DNA of 17,080 bases from JBCBXA01 sp039816825 (lineage in GTDB: Bacteria > Pseudomonadota > Alphaproteobacteria > Rhizobiales > Rhizobiaceae): contig JBCBXA010000058.1 of NCBI GenBank assembly GCA_039816825.1, positions 1-17,080 on the forward strand. The letters run 5' to 3'. The position numbers and the translations under genes are program-made. Below are positions 1 to 8,906 of the stretch, piece by piece; position 1 is the first letter of the stretch; the number at the start of each line of letters is the position of its first letter. The notes below the pieces were generated by a model, which saw only the letters and a list, made by a program, of their open reading frames with translations, had not been told where the DNA came from and did not search any database.

Positions 1-4
1 CCAT
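1..4 (-). CDS. Probable start of a further liv-operon gene, running off the left edge
   Basis: Only the first codon is visible: an ATG on the minus strand (plus-strand cat at 2-4). A good GAGGAG ribosome binding site sits at 13-18, eight bases before it. It lies 67 bases beyond the DUF6867 stop in the same direction. In alphaproteobacterial liv operons the periplasmic binding protein (LivK type) often sits near here, and none is present elsewhere in the window, so a LivK-type gene is a reasonable guess. The product cannot be seen. Confidence 0.35.
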
Positions 5-71
5 CGCCTTCGCTCCTCGCCACCGGGCAAATTGACTCCCACCAATGCAAACAGATTAATGGGTCCTGACC

Positions 72-413
72 CTAGCTCTTTCTGCGTGCCGAAAACGGCG
101 AGCTCGTTTCCCATTCCCAGCTATATTGCAGCTGCATCTGGCGTGCCCGGGTGAAGCGGAAGCCCAGAAATCCGATGATGGCGAGCACGATCCAGTCCAC
201 CAGCAAAAACTGGAAGCTTAGAAGTGTGCCTTCAAATAGGGCAAAGTGCATAAACCGTGTGGCCGCGGCCAGCAGCACTGAATAGGCGAACATCTGCCAA
301 AGTGGACGCCACGTGCTGGCGATGGCCCGGCCCGTCATCCAAGAGATGCCACCCGCGACAACGCCGGTTAGGAAGAAGAACACCCAGAAGCTGTTTTCCC
401 AGATCAGGCCCAT
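72..413 (-). CDS. DUF6867-like small membrane protein of the liv operon
   Basis: A 113-residue hydrophobic protein with about three membrane segments (roughly residues 7-25, 38-58 and 66-88). A basic and aromatic cytoplasmic-looking tail with the motif YSWEWE follows. I recognise it as the small uncharacterised family found after livF in alphaproteobacteria (DUF6867); its function is unknown. The start is placed at 413 rather than at an in-frame ATG at 431. The 413 start has an AAGGAGGG site just upstream, begins one base after the livF stop, and removes a charged leader lying inside livF. A role as an accessory membrane subunit of the LIV transporter is inferred only from its position. Confidence 0.75.
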   Translation of the reverse strand: MGLIWENSFWVFFFLTGVVAGGISWMTGRAIASTWRPLWQMFAYSVLLAAATRFMHFALFEGTLLSFQFLLVDWIVLAIIGFLGFRFTRARQMQLQYSWEWETSSPFSARRKS

Positions 414-414
414 A

Positions 415-1137
415 TCAGTGCCCTCCTTCAAGGTAGGCGGCGCGGACTTCCGGCGCGTTGAGGAGTTCCTGACCGGTACCCGTCATAGTGATGCGACCGT
501 TGACCAGAACGTAGCCACGGTGAGCGACCTGCAGCGCCATGTTGGCGTTCTGCTCCACAAGCAGGACGGTCAGGCCCTCATTCTTGTTGAGGTCTGAAAT
601 CGTATCGAAAATCTGACGAACGATGATGGGTGCCAAGCCAAGGCTCGGCTCGTCGAGCAGCAGCAGGCGAGGTCGGCTCATCAGTGCCCGCGCGATGGCC
701 AGCATCTGCTGCTCACCACCGGACAAGGTGCCGCCGCGCTGTGATTGGCGTTCCTTAAGGCGGGGGAAATAGCCGAACACTTTCTCAAGATCTTCGTCCA
801 GATGATCGAGGCCAATCACAGAGGCTCCCATCATCAGGTTTTCAAGCACCGTCATGCGCGGAAAGATGCGACGGCCCTCCGGAGACTGCGCAATGCTCTT
901 GCGCATGATTTCATGGGTCGGCATCGCCTCAATACGCTCACCGGCATAGGTGATGGTGCCAGTGCGGGCCTGCGGGTTGCCGCAGATCGTCATCATCAGG
1001 GTGGATTTACCAGCACCGTTGGCGCCGATCAGCGTGACGACTTCGCCTTCGTTGACGTGCACATCCACGCCGCGCAGAGCGATGATGCGGCCATAATAGG
1101 TCTCAACACCTTCAATCTTCAGGAGCGGTTCGGTCAT
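415..1137 (-). CDS. livF: Branched-chain amino-acid ABC transporter ATPase LivF
   Basis: One of the two cytoplasmic ATPases that power the LIV-type (HAAT family) amino-acid importer. The 240 residues match the family length. Visible motifs are Walker A GANGAGKST at 38-46, Q-loop SIAQSPEGR near 81-89, signature LSGGEQQM at 138-145, and Walker B LLLLDEPS with Asp162 and Glu163. VEQNA at 194-198 replaces the usual H-loop histidine, which is normal for LivF. The ATG overlaps the livG stop by four bases (ATGA), and an AGGGAG site lies seven bases upstream inside livG, so the two are translationally coupled. Its partners are LivG, LivH and LivM. Confidence 0.95.
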   Translation of the reverse strand: MTEPLLKIEGVETYYGRIIALRGVDVHVNEGEVVTLIGANGAGKSTLMMTICGNPQARTGTITYAGERIEAMPTHEIMRKSIAQSPEGRRIFPRMTVLENLMMGASVIGLDHLDEDLEKVFGYFPRLKERQSQRGGTLSGGEQQMLAIARALMSRPRLLLLDEPSLGLAPIIVRQIFDTISDLNKNEGLTVLLVEQNANMALQVAHRGYVLVNGRITMTGTGQELLNAPEVRAAYLEGGH

Positions 1138-2609
1138 TTCTTCGCTCCCTTAGCGGCGGGTTTCGGCTTTCCCTTGTAGGCAAGATCATGGGCCTGCCGC
1201 GTCCATTCCTCCCGGTCGATCCGGCCTGGAAACGCCAGGAATGTACCAACCCATGCGATCTGTGGACGATCCCATTTGGCGATCTGGTCAAAATGGTAGA
1301 CGCCCAATTCGTTGAGCTTCTTCTCATTGACCGGGCCAATACCCTTCACTTCCTTCAGATCGTCGGCGCCTGCCTTGCGGGGCTTGGGCAGGCCGACCGG
1401 CTTCTTGCCAACGGCATTCGCCTTGTCGAATGCTGAGGCACCCTTCGGCAGAGCGGCCAGCTTCTCATCGATTTCAGCTTGCTCTTTCTTGAGCTGGGCT
1501 GCAGTCGGTTTCTTTGGCTTAGTCGGCTTTGCCGGAGCAGCCGCCGCCTTCTTGCTGGAAGTCTTGGCGGCCGCTGGCCTTGCAGTCGCCGGTTTTTTCG
1601 CTGCTGGCTTTTTGGCAGCGGCCGGTTTGGCCTTCGCGGGCGCCTTCTTGGCAGCGGGCTTGGACTTTACCTTCGGTTCCGGTGCCGCCTCACTTGCTTG
1701 GGTCAGCGTCGCAGCTTCGTCTTCGTCCACACCCAGATAGGCCGCAATAACTTTCGGGTCGTTCCGAACGGCTTCGGGACCGTCATCGGCAATCTTCTGA
1801 CCATAGTCGAGGACGACCACATGGTCTGATATACCCATGACGACACTCATATCGTGCTCGATGAGCAGCACGGAGGTGCCGTATTCCTTGCCGATGAAAA
1901 GAAGCAGCTTGTTGAGATCGGCGCTTTCCTTGGCGTTCAGGCCAGCGGCCGGTTCGTCAAGGCACAGAAGCCGAGGCTCCGTGCACATGGCGCGGGCAAT
2001 TTCGAGGCGGCGTTGGTCGCCATATGGCAGGTCGGCAGCCGGATCGTCAGCGCGATCGGTGAGCCCGGTTTTCTCAAGCCAGAATTTAGCGCGCTCGAGA
2101 GCGTAGGCTTGACCCTCTCGGTAGGAGCGCAGATTGAACAGCCCCGCAATCGAATAGGCCGATGACACCATGAGCGGGTTGTGTTGTGCCACCATCAGAT
2201 TTTCGAGGACCGTCATTCCACCGAACAGGCGGATGTTCTGGAACGTTCTTGCCACCTTCGCGTCGCGCGCGATTTCAAAGTCGGGCATGCGCTCAAGAAG
2301 GAACAGCGCCGCGCCGGCATCGTCGTGCCGTTTACCGGTTTCCGTCAGCGCGTCGATCTTGGACAGAGCCTCTGGCTCATGGGCAAAGGCGATGCGGCCT
2401 TCGGTGGGTTTGTAGAACCCCGTGATGCAGTTGAAGACGGTCGTCTTGCCCGCACCGTTGGGGCCGATGAGCGCCGTGATGTCGCCCTTATAGGCCTCAA
2501 AGGACAGATCATCGATGGCGACGAGCCCGCCAAAGCGCATGGTCAAATGCTCCACTTTCAGGAGCGGTGTGCCGGTCATGCCGGCGCGAGAGACTTGAAG
2601 CTGTTCCAT
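1134..2609 (-). CDS. livG: LivG-type ABC ATPase fused to a Lys/Ala/Pro tail and a C-terminal HhH domain
   Basis: The 491 residues far exceed a typical LivG (about 255-300). Residues 15-295 form the ATPase: Walker A GPNGAGKTT 49-57, Q-loop Gln124, signature LPYGDQRR 194-201, Walker B LLCLDEP 214-220, H-loop His252. Residues 301-412 are low-complexity Lys/Ala/Pro sequence resembling histone H1. Residues 415-480 form a helix-hairpin-helix module (GADDLKEVKGIGPVNEKKL, then FPGRIDREEW) like the tails of alphaproteobacterial L21 and NuoE. The frame is uninterrupted from ATPase to tail and livF overlaps the end by four bases, so this is a real fusion. The start at 2609 lies one base past the livM stop and has a GAGGG site within livM. 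An internal Met at 2579 lacks a good site. The core function is ATP hydrolysis for amino-acid import; the role of the tail is unknown. Confidence 0.93.
   Translation of the reverse strand: MEQLQVSRAGMTGTPLLKVEHLTMRFGGLVAIDDLSFEAYKGDITALIGPNGAGKTTVFNCITGFYKPTEGRIAFAHEPEALSKIDALTETGKRHDDAGAALFLLERMPDFEIARDAKVARTFQNIRLFGGMTVLENLMVAQHNPLMVSSAYSIAGLFNLRSYREGQAYALERAKFWLEKTGLTDRADDPAADLPYGDQRRLEIARAMCTEPRLLCLDEPAAGLNAKESADLNKLLLFIGKEYGTSVLLIEHDMSVVMGISDHVVVLDYGQKIADDGPEAVRNDPKVIAAYLGVDEDEAATLTQASEAAPEPKVKSKPAAKKAPAKAKPAAAKKPAAKKPATARPAAAKTSSKKAAAAPAKPTKPKKPTAAQLKKEQAEIDEKLAALPKGASAFDKANAVGKKPVGLPKPRKAGADDLKEVKGIGPVNEKKLNELGVYHFDQIAKWDRPQIAWVGTFLAFPGRIDREEWTRQAHDLAYKGKPKPAAKGAKK
1509..1667 (-). repeat. 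Low-complexity tract coding for Lys/Ala/Pro repeats in LivG
   Basis: This part of livG (residues about 315-367) encodes irregular KPAAKK, KAPAKAK and KKPA units. The tract is strongly basic and probably disordered. Codons vary between units, so the repeat is kept at the protein level rather than as a fresh DNA duplication. Such tails are typical of bacterial H1-like nucleic-acid-binding proteins. Confidence 0.7.
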
Positions 2610-2610
2610 C

Positions 2611-3966
2611 TTAGTGGCCCTCGCCCTGAGCAACGAGGTCGGCAGACACCGCCTTGCGCCGTTTGAGGAAGATGGACGGGTTGCGCGTCGACACCAGGCC
2701 GCGCGGCTTCCAGACCATGATGAGCACCATACCAAGGCCGAAGATCAGCATTCGGTATTCCTCGAGATTTCGGAACACCTCAGTGCCGCCGATCAGCACG
2801 ATGGCCGCAATCACAATGCCCACCTGCGAGCCCAGCCCGCCGAGCACGACGATGGCCAGAATGATCGCGCTCTCAATAAACGTGAAGCTTTCGGGCGAGA
2901 TGAAGCCCTGGCGTGAAGCGAAGAACGAGCCCGCAAAGCCGCCAAACATGGCGCCAATGGCGAAGGCCGACAGCTTTGTGTTGGTTGTGTTGATGCCCAG
3001 CGAGCGGCAGGCGATCTCGTCTTCCCGCAGCGCTTCCCAAGCCCGGCCCAGCGGAAGCTTGCGCATGCGCAGTGTGAACCAGTTGGTCAGCAGCGCGAGC
3101 GCGAGGATCAGGAAGTACAGGAAGATGACACGGTGCAGCGACGAGAAGTCGAGGCCAAACATGGCTGCAAAGCCTTCGTCGCCGCGCTTGAACTCTGCGA
3201 TGCCAAAGAACGATGGGCGTGGGATGCGGCTGATGCCGTCCGGACCACCGGTGAACTCGTACCAGTTCAGCAGCACGACACGAATGATCTCGCCAAAGGC
3301 CAGCGTCACGATGGCGAGATAGTCCCCGCGTAAACGCAAGACCGGGAAGCCTAGGATGATGCCCCAGAAGGCGGCAAGGATGCCGGCGAGGGGCAGGCAG
3401 ATCCAGAATGACAGGCCAAACGTGGTGGCCAGCAGCGCGTAGGAGTAAGCCCCCACGGCGTAGAAGGCCACATAGCCAAGATCGAGCAGACCGGCGAGAC
3501 CAACCACGATGTTCAGACCCCAGCCCAGCATCACATAGATCAGAACAACCGTCGCGATATCGACCCAGTAGCGTGCTTGGCTCGGCGCAAACACCTGCAG
3601 CAGGAACGGCAGGCTGAACGCCAGCACAAGCATGACAACGCCGAACGCTTTGCCTGCACCACCGGCTCCGGCCTTCGACAGCGCGTTCAGGCCGCTGTCG
3701 AGGATGCCGGTGACTTTCCGATCCCGCGACCAGAAGAAGTAGGAGAACGCAAAGCGGCCAGCGGCAACAATGGCGGCTATTTCCAGCACCGCCAGCCAGC
3801 GCATGGTCAGCGCCACACCGCCGGGCGCGATGTCGGTTTTCACTCCCACCAGGAAGAAGGCCATCGCGGCGGCGATCAGACCGGCTGCCGCTGCTTCCTT
3901 GAGCGATGAAACGAGGACGGAATCCCTTTGCGGGGCCCCGATATCGGCTGGGTTAGCAGCTGTCAT
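2611..3966 (-). CDS. livM: Branched-chain amino-acid ABC transporter permease LivM
   Basis: A 451-residue inner-membrane permease of the LIV-type importer. It has an N-terminal extension with two hydrophobic segments (about 23-42 and 56-77), like the extra N-terminal domain of E. coli LivM. The conserved permease core follows, with GWGLNIVVGLAGLLDLGY near 148-165 and LRLRGDYLAIVTLAFGEIIR near 210-229. A cytoplasmic EAA-type loop (LGRAWEALREDEIACRSLGI) contacts the ATPases. The ATG lies three bases after the livH stop with a weak AGAAGG site. The stop is one base from the livG start. It heterodimerises with LivH. Confidence 0.95.
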   Translation of the reverse strand: MTAANPADIGAPQRDSVLVSSLKEAAAAGLIAAAMAFFLVGVKTDIAPGGVALTMRWLAVLEIAAIVAAGRFAFSYFFWSRDRKVTGILDSGLNALSKAGAGGAGKAFGVVMLVLAFSLPFLLQVFAPSQARYWVDIATVVLIYVMLGWGLNIVVGLAGLLDLGYVAFYAVGAYSYALLATTFGLSFWICLPLAGILAAFWGIILGFPVLRLRGDYLAIVTLAFGEIIRVVLLNWYEFTGGPDGISRIPRPSFFGIAEFKRGDEGFAAMFGLDFSSLHRVIFLYFLILALALLTNWFTLRMRKLPLGRAWEALREDEIACRSLGINTTNTKLSAFAIGAMFGGFAGSFFASRQGFISPESFTFIESAIILAIVVLGGLGSQVGIVIAAIVLIGGTEVFRNLEEYRMLIFGLGMVLIMVWKPRGLVSTRNPSIFLKRRKAVSADLVAQGEGH

Positions 3967-3969
3967 GGA

Positions 3970-4899
<930 letters not shown>

Positions 4900-5036
4900 G
4901 CGCCGTGCCTCGCTGGATTGTTTGGAAGAACCCCGATCTGAAGACCCCCGCCTTCAATCACCCGCCGTCATTGCACAATCAAAGCGGCAAATTCAACTGA
5001 AAGGCTGGTTAGGCCACAGGCAGTTCGAGCAAGCGC

Positions 5037-6479
5037 TCAACATTCAGGCACATTGACCGAGATGTTGGCAGTTCCGCCGCTTCGATGGGCGGCAACATTG
5101 GTGGCCAAGCCGCCCTGACTGGTTTCCTTGTAACGGCTGTCCATGTCAGCGCCCACCTGGCGCATCGTTTCGACGCAAACATCCAGCGGCACAAAGTGTG
5201 TACCGTCTCCACGCAGCGCCAGTGTAGCAGCCGATACGGCCTTGATAGCCCCCATCGCATTGCGTTCGATGCAGGGCACTTGAACCAAACCGCCCACCGG
5301 GTCGCAGGTCATGCCCAAATGATGTTCGAGTGCGATTTCAGCCGCGTTCTCTATCTGCATAGGCGTTCCTCCGAGAGCCGCAGCCAGCCCGGCCGCAGCC
5401 ATCGCTGAGGCTGAGCCCACCTCGCCCTGACAGCCGACCTCAGCGCCGGATATGGAGGCGTTGGTCTTGATGATGCCTCCGATGGCCGCAGCCGTGAGGA
5501 TGAAGTCCTCACACTTTTGAGGCGTCGCATCAGCGTGGAACTGGCGGTAGTATTTAAGAACAGCGGGAAGGGTTCCCGCTGCGCCATTGGTCGGTGCCGT
5601 CACAATCCTGCCGCCGGCCGCGTTCTCTTCGTTGACCGCCATGGCATAGACCGAAAGCCACTCGCTGGCTTCCTGCGGGTTGAACGTATTGAGTTTTCGT
5701 TCTTCCAGCAGCTTGTCGTGGATCGCTTTGGCGCGCCGCTTGACTGACAGTCCGCCCGGCAACTCCCCATCCTGCGAGAGGCCGCGCTCAATGGAGGCAT
5801 CCATAGCTTCCACCAGCGCCGACACTTTTTGTCGAACATCCTCAGGCGGGCGTTCCACTGTCTCATTGGCCCGCTTCATGTCCGCAATGGAGCGACCGCT
5901 TTCTGCGGCCATTTTGAGCATCTGATCTGCGTTGCGGAATGGATGAGGCACATGGGCTTCTACCCCGTCATTCCCGGCGAGATGCCGCTGCATCTCTTGA
6001 TCATCGAGCACGAAGCCGCCGCCGACCGAATAGTAGGCCGTGCGCAGGACAGTCCGGCCCGTCGCATCCATGGCTTCACAGATCATGGTGTTGGCGTGTT
6101 CCGGCGTCGGCGTCTCAATGTCGAACACCAGATCCCGCCGCGGATCAAAGGCGTATTCAGGCCCGCCGGGAAAACCCACTTTCCGGCTTTTCATGGCCTT
6201 CTCCACCAGAGCATCGAATGCATCGGGATTGGCCGTTTCCGGTTCTACGCCGCTTAGCCCCAATATCACCGCACGGTCCGTCGCATGTCCGATGCCAGTG
6301 AAGGCCAGCGATCCCAGCAGGCTGACGCGCAAAGCGGACACACGGGTCCCTTCGGGCCGTGGCCAGTCGCCATTCTCGACGGCATGGATAAACCGTCGAC
6401 ACGCGGCCATCGGCCCAATTGTGTGGGAGGATGAAGGCCCGATGCCGATTTTGAAGATATCGAACGTGCTGAGAAACAT
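5037..6479 (-). CDS. sdaA: L-serine dehydratase, single-chain iron-sulfur type
   Basis: Deaminates L-serine to pyruvate and ammonia using an oxygen-sensitive [4Fe-4S] cluster. The 480 residues carry the N-terminal beta domain (FKIGIGPSSSHTIGPM at 9-24) and the C-terminal alpha domain (APTNGAAGTLPAV at 295-307). Likely cluster cysteines are Cys350 (VGCQGEVG), Cys392 (MTCDPVGG) and Cys403 (VPCIERNAMG). The last residue is Cys480. In the structurally studied Legionella enzyme a C-terminal cysteine folds into the active site as a cluster ligand, and the same may occur here. The start at 6479 fits the family N-terminus (MFLSTFDIFKIGIGPSSSHT) and has a modest CAGG site. The gene is divergent from the TRAP genes and in the same direction as the liv operon. 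Confidence 0.94.
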   Translation of the reverse strand: MFLSTFDIFKIGIGPSSSHTIGPMAACRRFIHAVENGDWPRPEGTRVSALRVSLLGSLAFTGIGHATDRAVILGLSGVEPETANPDAFDALVEKAMKSRKVGFPGGPEYAFDPRRDLVFDIETPTPEHANTMICEAMDATGRTVLRTAYYSVGGGFVLDDQEMQRHLAGNDGVEAHVPHPFRNADQMLKMAAESGRSIADMKRANETVERPPEDVRQKVSALVEAMDASIERGLSQDGELPGGLSVKRRAKAIHDKLLEERKLNTFNPQEASEWLSVYAMAVNEENAAGGRIVTAPTNGAAGTLPAVLKYYRQFHADATPQKCEDFILTAAAIGGIIKTNASISGAEVGCQGEVGSASAMAAAGLAAALGGTPMQIENAAEIALEHHLGMTCDPVGGLVQVPCIERNAMGAIKAVSAATLALRGDGTHFVPLDVCVETMRQVGADMDSRYKETSQGGLATNVAAHRSGGTANISVNVPEC

Positions 6480-6652
6480 GGACCAAACCTGATGCCTTGA
6501 CGCGCTGATCGCCGATCTGATTGCGACAGTCTTTGCCGTGGCCAAATGGGTCGAACAGATCACTTATCCAGCGATTTCACGAAGGCAGTTGCCGATCATG
6601 TTCAAAAGCGCCAAGCTGGAACGGCTCAAGGGTCAGGCTCGGGGAGGGGTCC

Positions 6653-7282
6653 ATGGTCATTTTGCAGGTGCCGCTGGCGTTGCTGAGCGCGTTCAATTCC
6701 ATCGTGCTCGCGATTGGTCGCCAGATTGGCTGGATCGCGCTTGGGCTCATGGTGTTTGTCATCCTGCTGCAAGTGGTGATGCGCTACATCTTCAACGCCG
6801 CGCTGCCCTGGCCCGACGAGGCCGCGCGTTTCCTGATGCTCTGGATGACGGGCCTTGTGGCTCCATCGGCCTATCGCTGGGGTGGGTTCGTCGCCATCGA
6901 CATGATCCCCGATATGCTCCCCGGTACGGTGGCGAAGGTCCTGCTCCTGCTCCTCACGTTCCTCGCAACTCTTATTCTGATCGTCGCCATCGGCTTTGGC
7001 TGGTCCCACACATTCGGGTTTGGCGGCAACTTCAATTCCGGCTCGTTGCGCATTCCGTTGGACTGGTTCGGCGGCGAGAATATCCGGGTAAAACTCCGCT
7101 ACATGTATGCGTCCTTCCTGACCTGCATGATCCTGCTGCTGTTTGTGAACGTAGAACTGATCCTTCGTCAGATCGTGCTGCTGCTCCGGCCTGATACAGA
7201 ACTGCCGGACGATGGTGCCGGCAAATATCTCGCTGCAACCTCCGGCCCGGACACGGTCGGCGGCAGCGTGCGCGTCGATTGA
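6653..7282 (+). CDS. TRAP transporter small permease (DctQ family)
   Basis: The 209-residue small membrane subunit of a tripartite ATP-independent periplasmic transporter, driven by an ion gradient. Four hydrophobic segments are visible. The DctQ signature is clear: LLQVVMRYIFNAALPWPDEA, then LMLWMTGLVAPSAYRWG. The start at 6653 is chosen over upstream in-frame ATGs because GGGGAGGGG at 6641-6649 is an excellent ribosome binding site and the upstream stretch is not hydrophobic. An extra loop around residues 120-140 (GFGGNFNSGSLRIPLDWFGG) is longer than in many relatives. It is the first of three genes; the large permease follows after 17 bases. The substrate cannot be told from this subunit. 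Confidence 0.93.
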   Translation: MVILQVPLALLSAFNSIVLAIGRQIGWIALGLMVFVILLQVVMRYIFNAALPWPDEAARFLMLWMTGLVAPSAYRWGGFVAIDMIPDMLPGTVAKVLLLLLTFLATLILIVAIGFGWSHTFGFGGNFNSGSLRIPLDWFGGENIRVKLRYMYASFLTCMILLLFVNVELILRQIVLLLRPDTELPDDGAGKYLAATSGPDTVGGSVRVD

Positions 7283-7299
7283 TCGGGGGAGTTTGAACG

Positions 7300-8829
7300 A
7301 TGCTGGTCTGGTTCCTTCCTCTCTTCCTCGTCCTCCTCATGGTGGGGATGCCTGTCTTCTTCGCGCTTTTGTTCGCGCCTGGTGCTCTCCTTTGGCTCAA
7401 CGGGCAGGAGCGCGACGTCGCGCTTCTCTATCGCAACGTCTACAACGGGATGGACAGCTTCCCACTGATGGCGCTGCCCTTCTTCATGCTGGCGGGCGAA
7501 TTGATGAACCGCGGCGGCATCACAACGCGTCTGGTTGAGTTCAGCCAGGCGCTCATGGGCCACCTTCGCGGTGGCTTGGCGCAGGTGAACATCCTGTCGT
7601 CGATCCTGTTTGCTGGCCTCTCGGGTTCTGCGGTTGCGGACACGTCCGCGCTCGGCTCGACGCTGATCCCGGCCATGGAGAAGAATGGCTACAGCCGCAA
7701 GTTTGCGGCCGCCATCACCGCGGCATCCTCGGTTATTGGGCCCATCATTCCGCCATCCGGCATTATGATTATTTATGCCTACGTGATGGGTGAGAGCGTG
7801 GCCGCTCTCTTCCTCGCCGGGATTGTGCCCGGTGTGCTGGTGGGCGTTGGCCTCATGATCATGGTCCGCCTGATGGCGGACAAGTATGATCTGCCGAAGG
7901 CCGAGCGGATCGTGAACAAGGGTCAGACCATCACCAAGCGTGAGGACTGGATCTCCAAAGTTCTCCTTCGCATCAATCTCGGCGGTGTGCTGTATGCGCT
8001 CTACAGTCTGATTTCCGGGAGCCTTACTCTGCCCGCCGTGAACGGCCTGGTCGTTTTTGCAGTGCTGCTGGTTCTGGCCCACTTCATCATCGCAAGCCTT
8101 CGGGGCCAGGTGAGCGAAGACTTCCGGCTCGTGACCAAGAAAGCCGTGGCGCCGCTCCAAACACCGATCATCATCCTCGGCGGTATCCTTGTTGGTGTCT
8201 TCACCCCAACAGAGGCTTCTGCCATCGCCGTTGCCTATGCACTGGTAATCTCGTTTTTTGTTCTGCGCTCCATGAAGCTGTCGGATCTGCCCGGAATTCT
8301 GACGAAGTCTGCCATTGGGTCCGCCACCGTGCTTTTGCTGGTGGGCGCGGCTGTGGCGTTCAAGACCGTTGTCAGCCTGTCCCACGCGCCGGAGACGCTG
8401 GCGGAATATATGCTGGGCCTCGCGTCCGATCCGCTTCTTCTGCTGTTCCTGATCAACATCCTGCTGTTCATCGTCGGTATGTTCCTGGACGCTGGACCCG
8501 CGATCATCATTCTAGGGCCCATCCTTGGGCCGATCTTCCTGGATATGGGCGTCCATCCGGTCCACTTCGCCATCATCATGAGCGTCAACTTGACGGTGGG
8601 GCTGGCGACGCCGCCCATGGGACTTGTCCTGTTCGTGGCCTCGTCCGTTTCGGGCGAGCGGGTGGAAGCCATATCGAAGGCCATCCTGCCATTCCTCGCG
8701 GTGGAAGTGGTTGTGATCTTCCTGATCACCTACTTCCCCGCCATTTCGCTGGCCGTGCCAGATTATTTCGGCTTTGTGCGCGACGTCGATCTGCAGGGGC
8801 CACTGCTCAATCGTATTTTCGGCGGCTGA
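7300..8829 (+). CDS. TRAP transporter large permease (DctM family) with a central insertion
   Basis: The transport channel subunit, polytopic in the inner membrane. At 509 residues it is longer than the usual 425-430. Core motifs are clear: MDSFPLMALPFFMLAGELMN (51-70), FAGLSGSAVADTSALGS (104-120), IGPIIPPSGIMIIYAY (146-161), GVFTPTEASAIAVAY (299-313) and NLTVGLATPPMG (430-441). Between about 205 and 280, where most relatives are short, there is an extra stretch with two hydrophobic segments (about 222-240 and 244-265), so membrane topology may differ. Start: ATG with GGGGGAG at 7285-7291. Confidence 0.94.
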   Translation: MLVWFLPLFLVLLMVGMPVFFALLFAPGALLWLNGQERDVALLYRNVYNGMDSFPLMALPFFMLAGELMNRGGITTRLVEFSQALMGHLRGGLAQVNILSSILFAGLSGSAVADTSALGSTLIPAMEKNGYSRKFAAAITAASSVIGPIIPPSGIMIIYAYVMGESVAALFLAGIVPGVLVGVGLMIMVRLMADKYDLPKAERIVNKGQTITKREDWISKVLLRINLGGVLYALYSLISGSLTLPAVNGLVVFAVLLVLAHFIIASLRGQVSEDFRLVTKKAVAPLQTPIIILGGILVGVFTPTEASAIAVAYALVISFFVLRSMKLSDLPGILTKSAIGSATVLLLVGAAVAFKTVVSLSHAPETLAEYMLGLASDPLLLLFLINILLFIVGMFLDAGPAIIILGPILGPIFLDMGVHPVHFAIIMSVNLTVGLATPPMGLVLFVASSVSGERVEAISKAILPFLAVEVVVIFLITYFPAISLAVPDYFGFVRDVDLQGPLLNRIFGG

Positions 8830-8854
8830 CACACCGCTTTTATAACCTGGCTTT

Positions 8855-8873
8855 GGGCCAGACTTTTTGGCCC
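8855..8873 (+). promoter_or_regulatory. Small intergenic hairpin between TRAP permease and binding-protein genes
   Basis: Six-base arms GGGCCA and TGGCCC flank a seven-base loop. It is the first of two tandem hairpins in the 117-base gap. No run of T follows, so it is not a classical terminator. An mRNA-stabilising or processing role is an inference. Confidence 0.4.
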
Positions 8874-8878
8874 TGCAA

Positions 8879-8906
8879 GGGTGCGACCTGTTGACTTGTC
8901 GCACCC
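8879..8906 (+). promoter_or_regulatory. Intergenic hairpin upstream of the TRAP binding-protein gene
   Basis: Perfect nine-base arms GGGTGCGAC (8879-8887) and GTCGCACCC (8898-8906) enclose a ten-base loop. The following sequence (CTGCGGG) has no T run. Such structures often sit between permease and binding-protein genes and allow the binding protein to be made in excess. A weak attenuator is the alternative. Confidence 0.55.

Noticed and set aside
2654..3322. A 222-codon plus-strand frame opposite livM
   Set aside because: Low-complexity Ser/Arg/Met-rich translation without domain features; a shadow of livM.
4900..5036. Promoter for the liv operon
   Set aside because: A promoter is expected here, but I could not find a convincing -35/-10 pair by eye, so none is annotated.
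5028..5040. Small hairpin near the end of sdaA, considered as a terminator
   Set aside because: Only a four-base stem (GAGC/GCTC), overlapping the stop codon, with no T run.
6507..6517. Short palindrome GATCGCCGATC in the sdaA/TRAP divergent gap, considered as an operator
   Set aside because: Only five-base arms, no second copy and no regulator gene nearby; could easily be chance.
6521..6652. N-terminal extension of the TRAP small permease
   Set aside because: The frame is open, but the translation is not hydrophobic and lacks a ribosome binding site; the ATG at 6653 with GGGGAGGGG is far better.
7168..8385. A 405-codon open frame on the minus strand opposite the TRAP permease genes
   Set aside because: Its composition (rich in His, Gln, Arg, Asp) is typical of antisense reading of a high-G+C gene, and it lies wholly opposite two clear TRAP genes.
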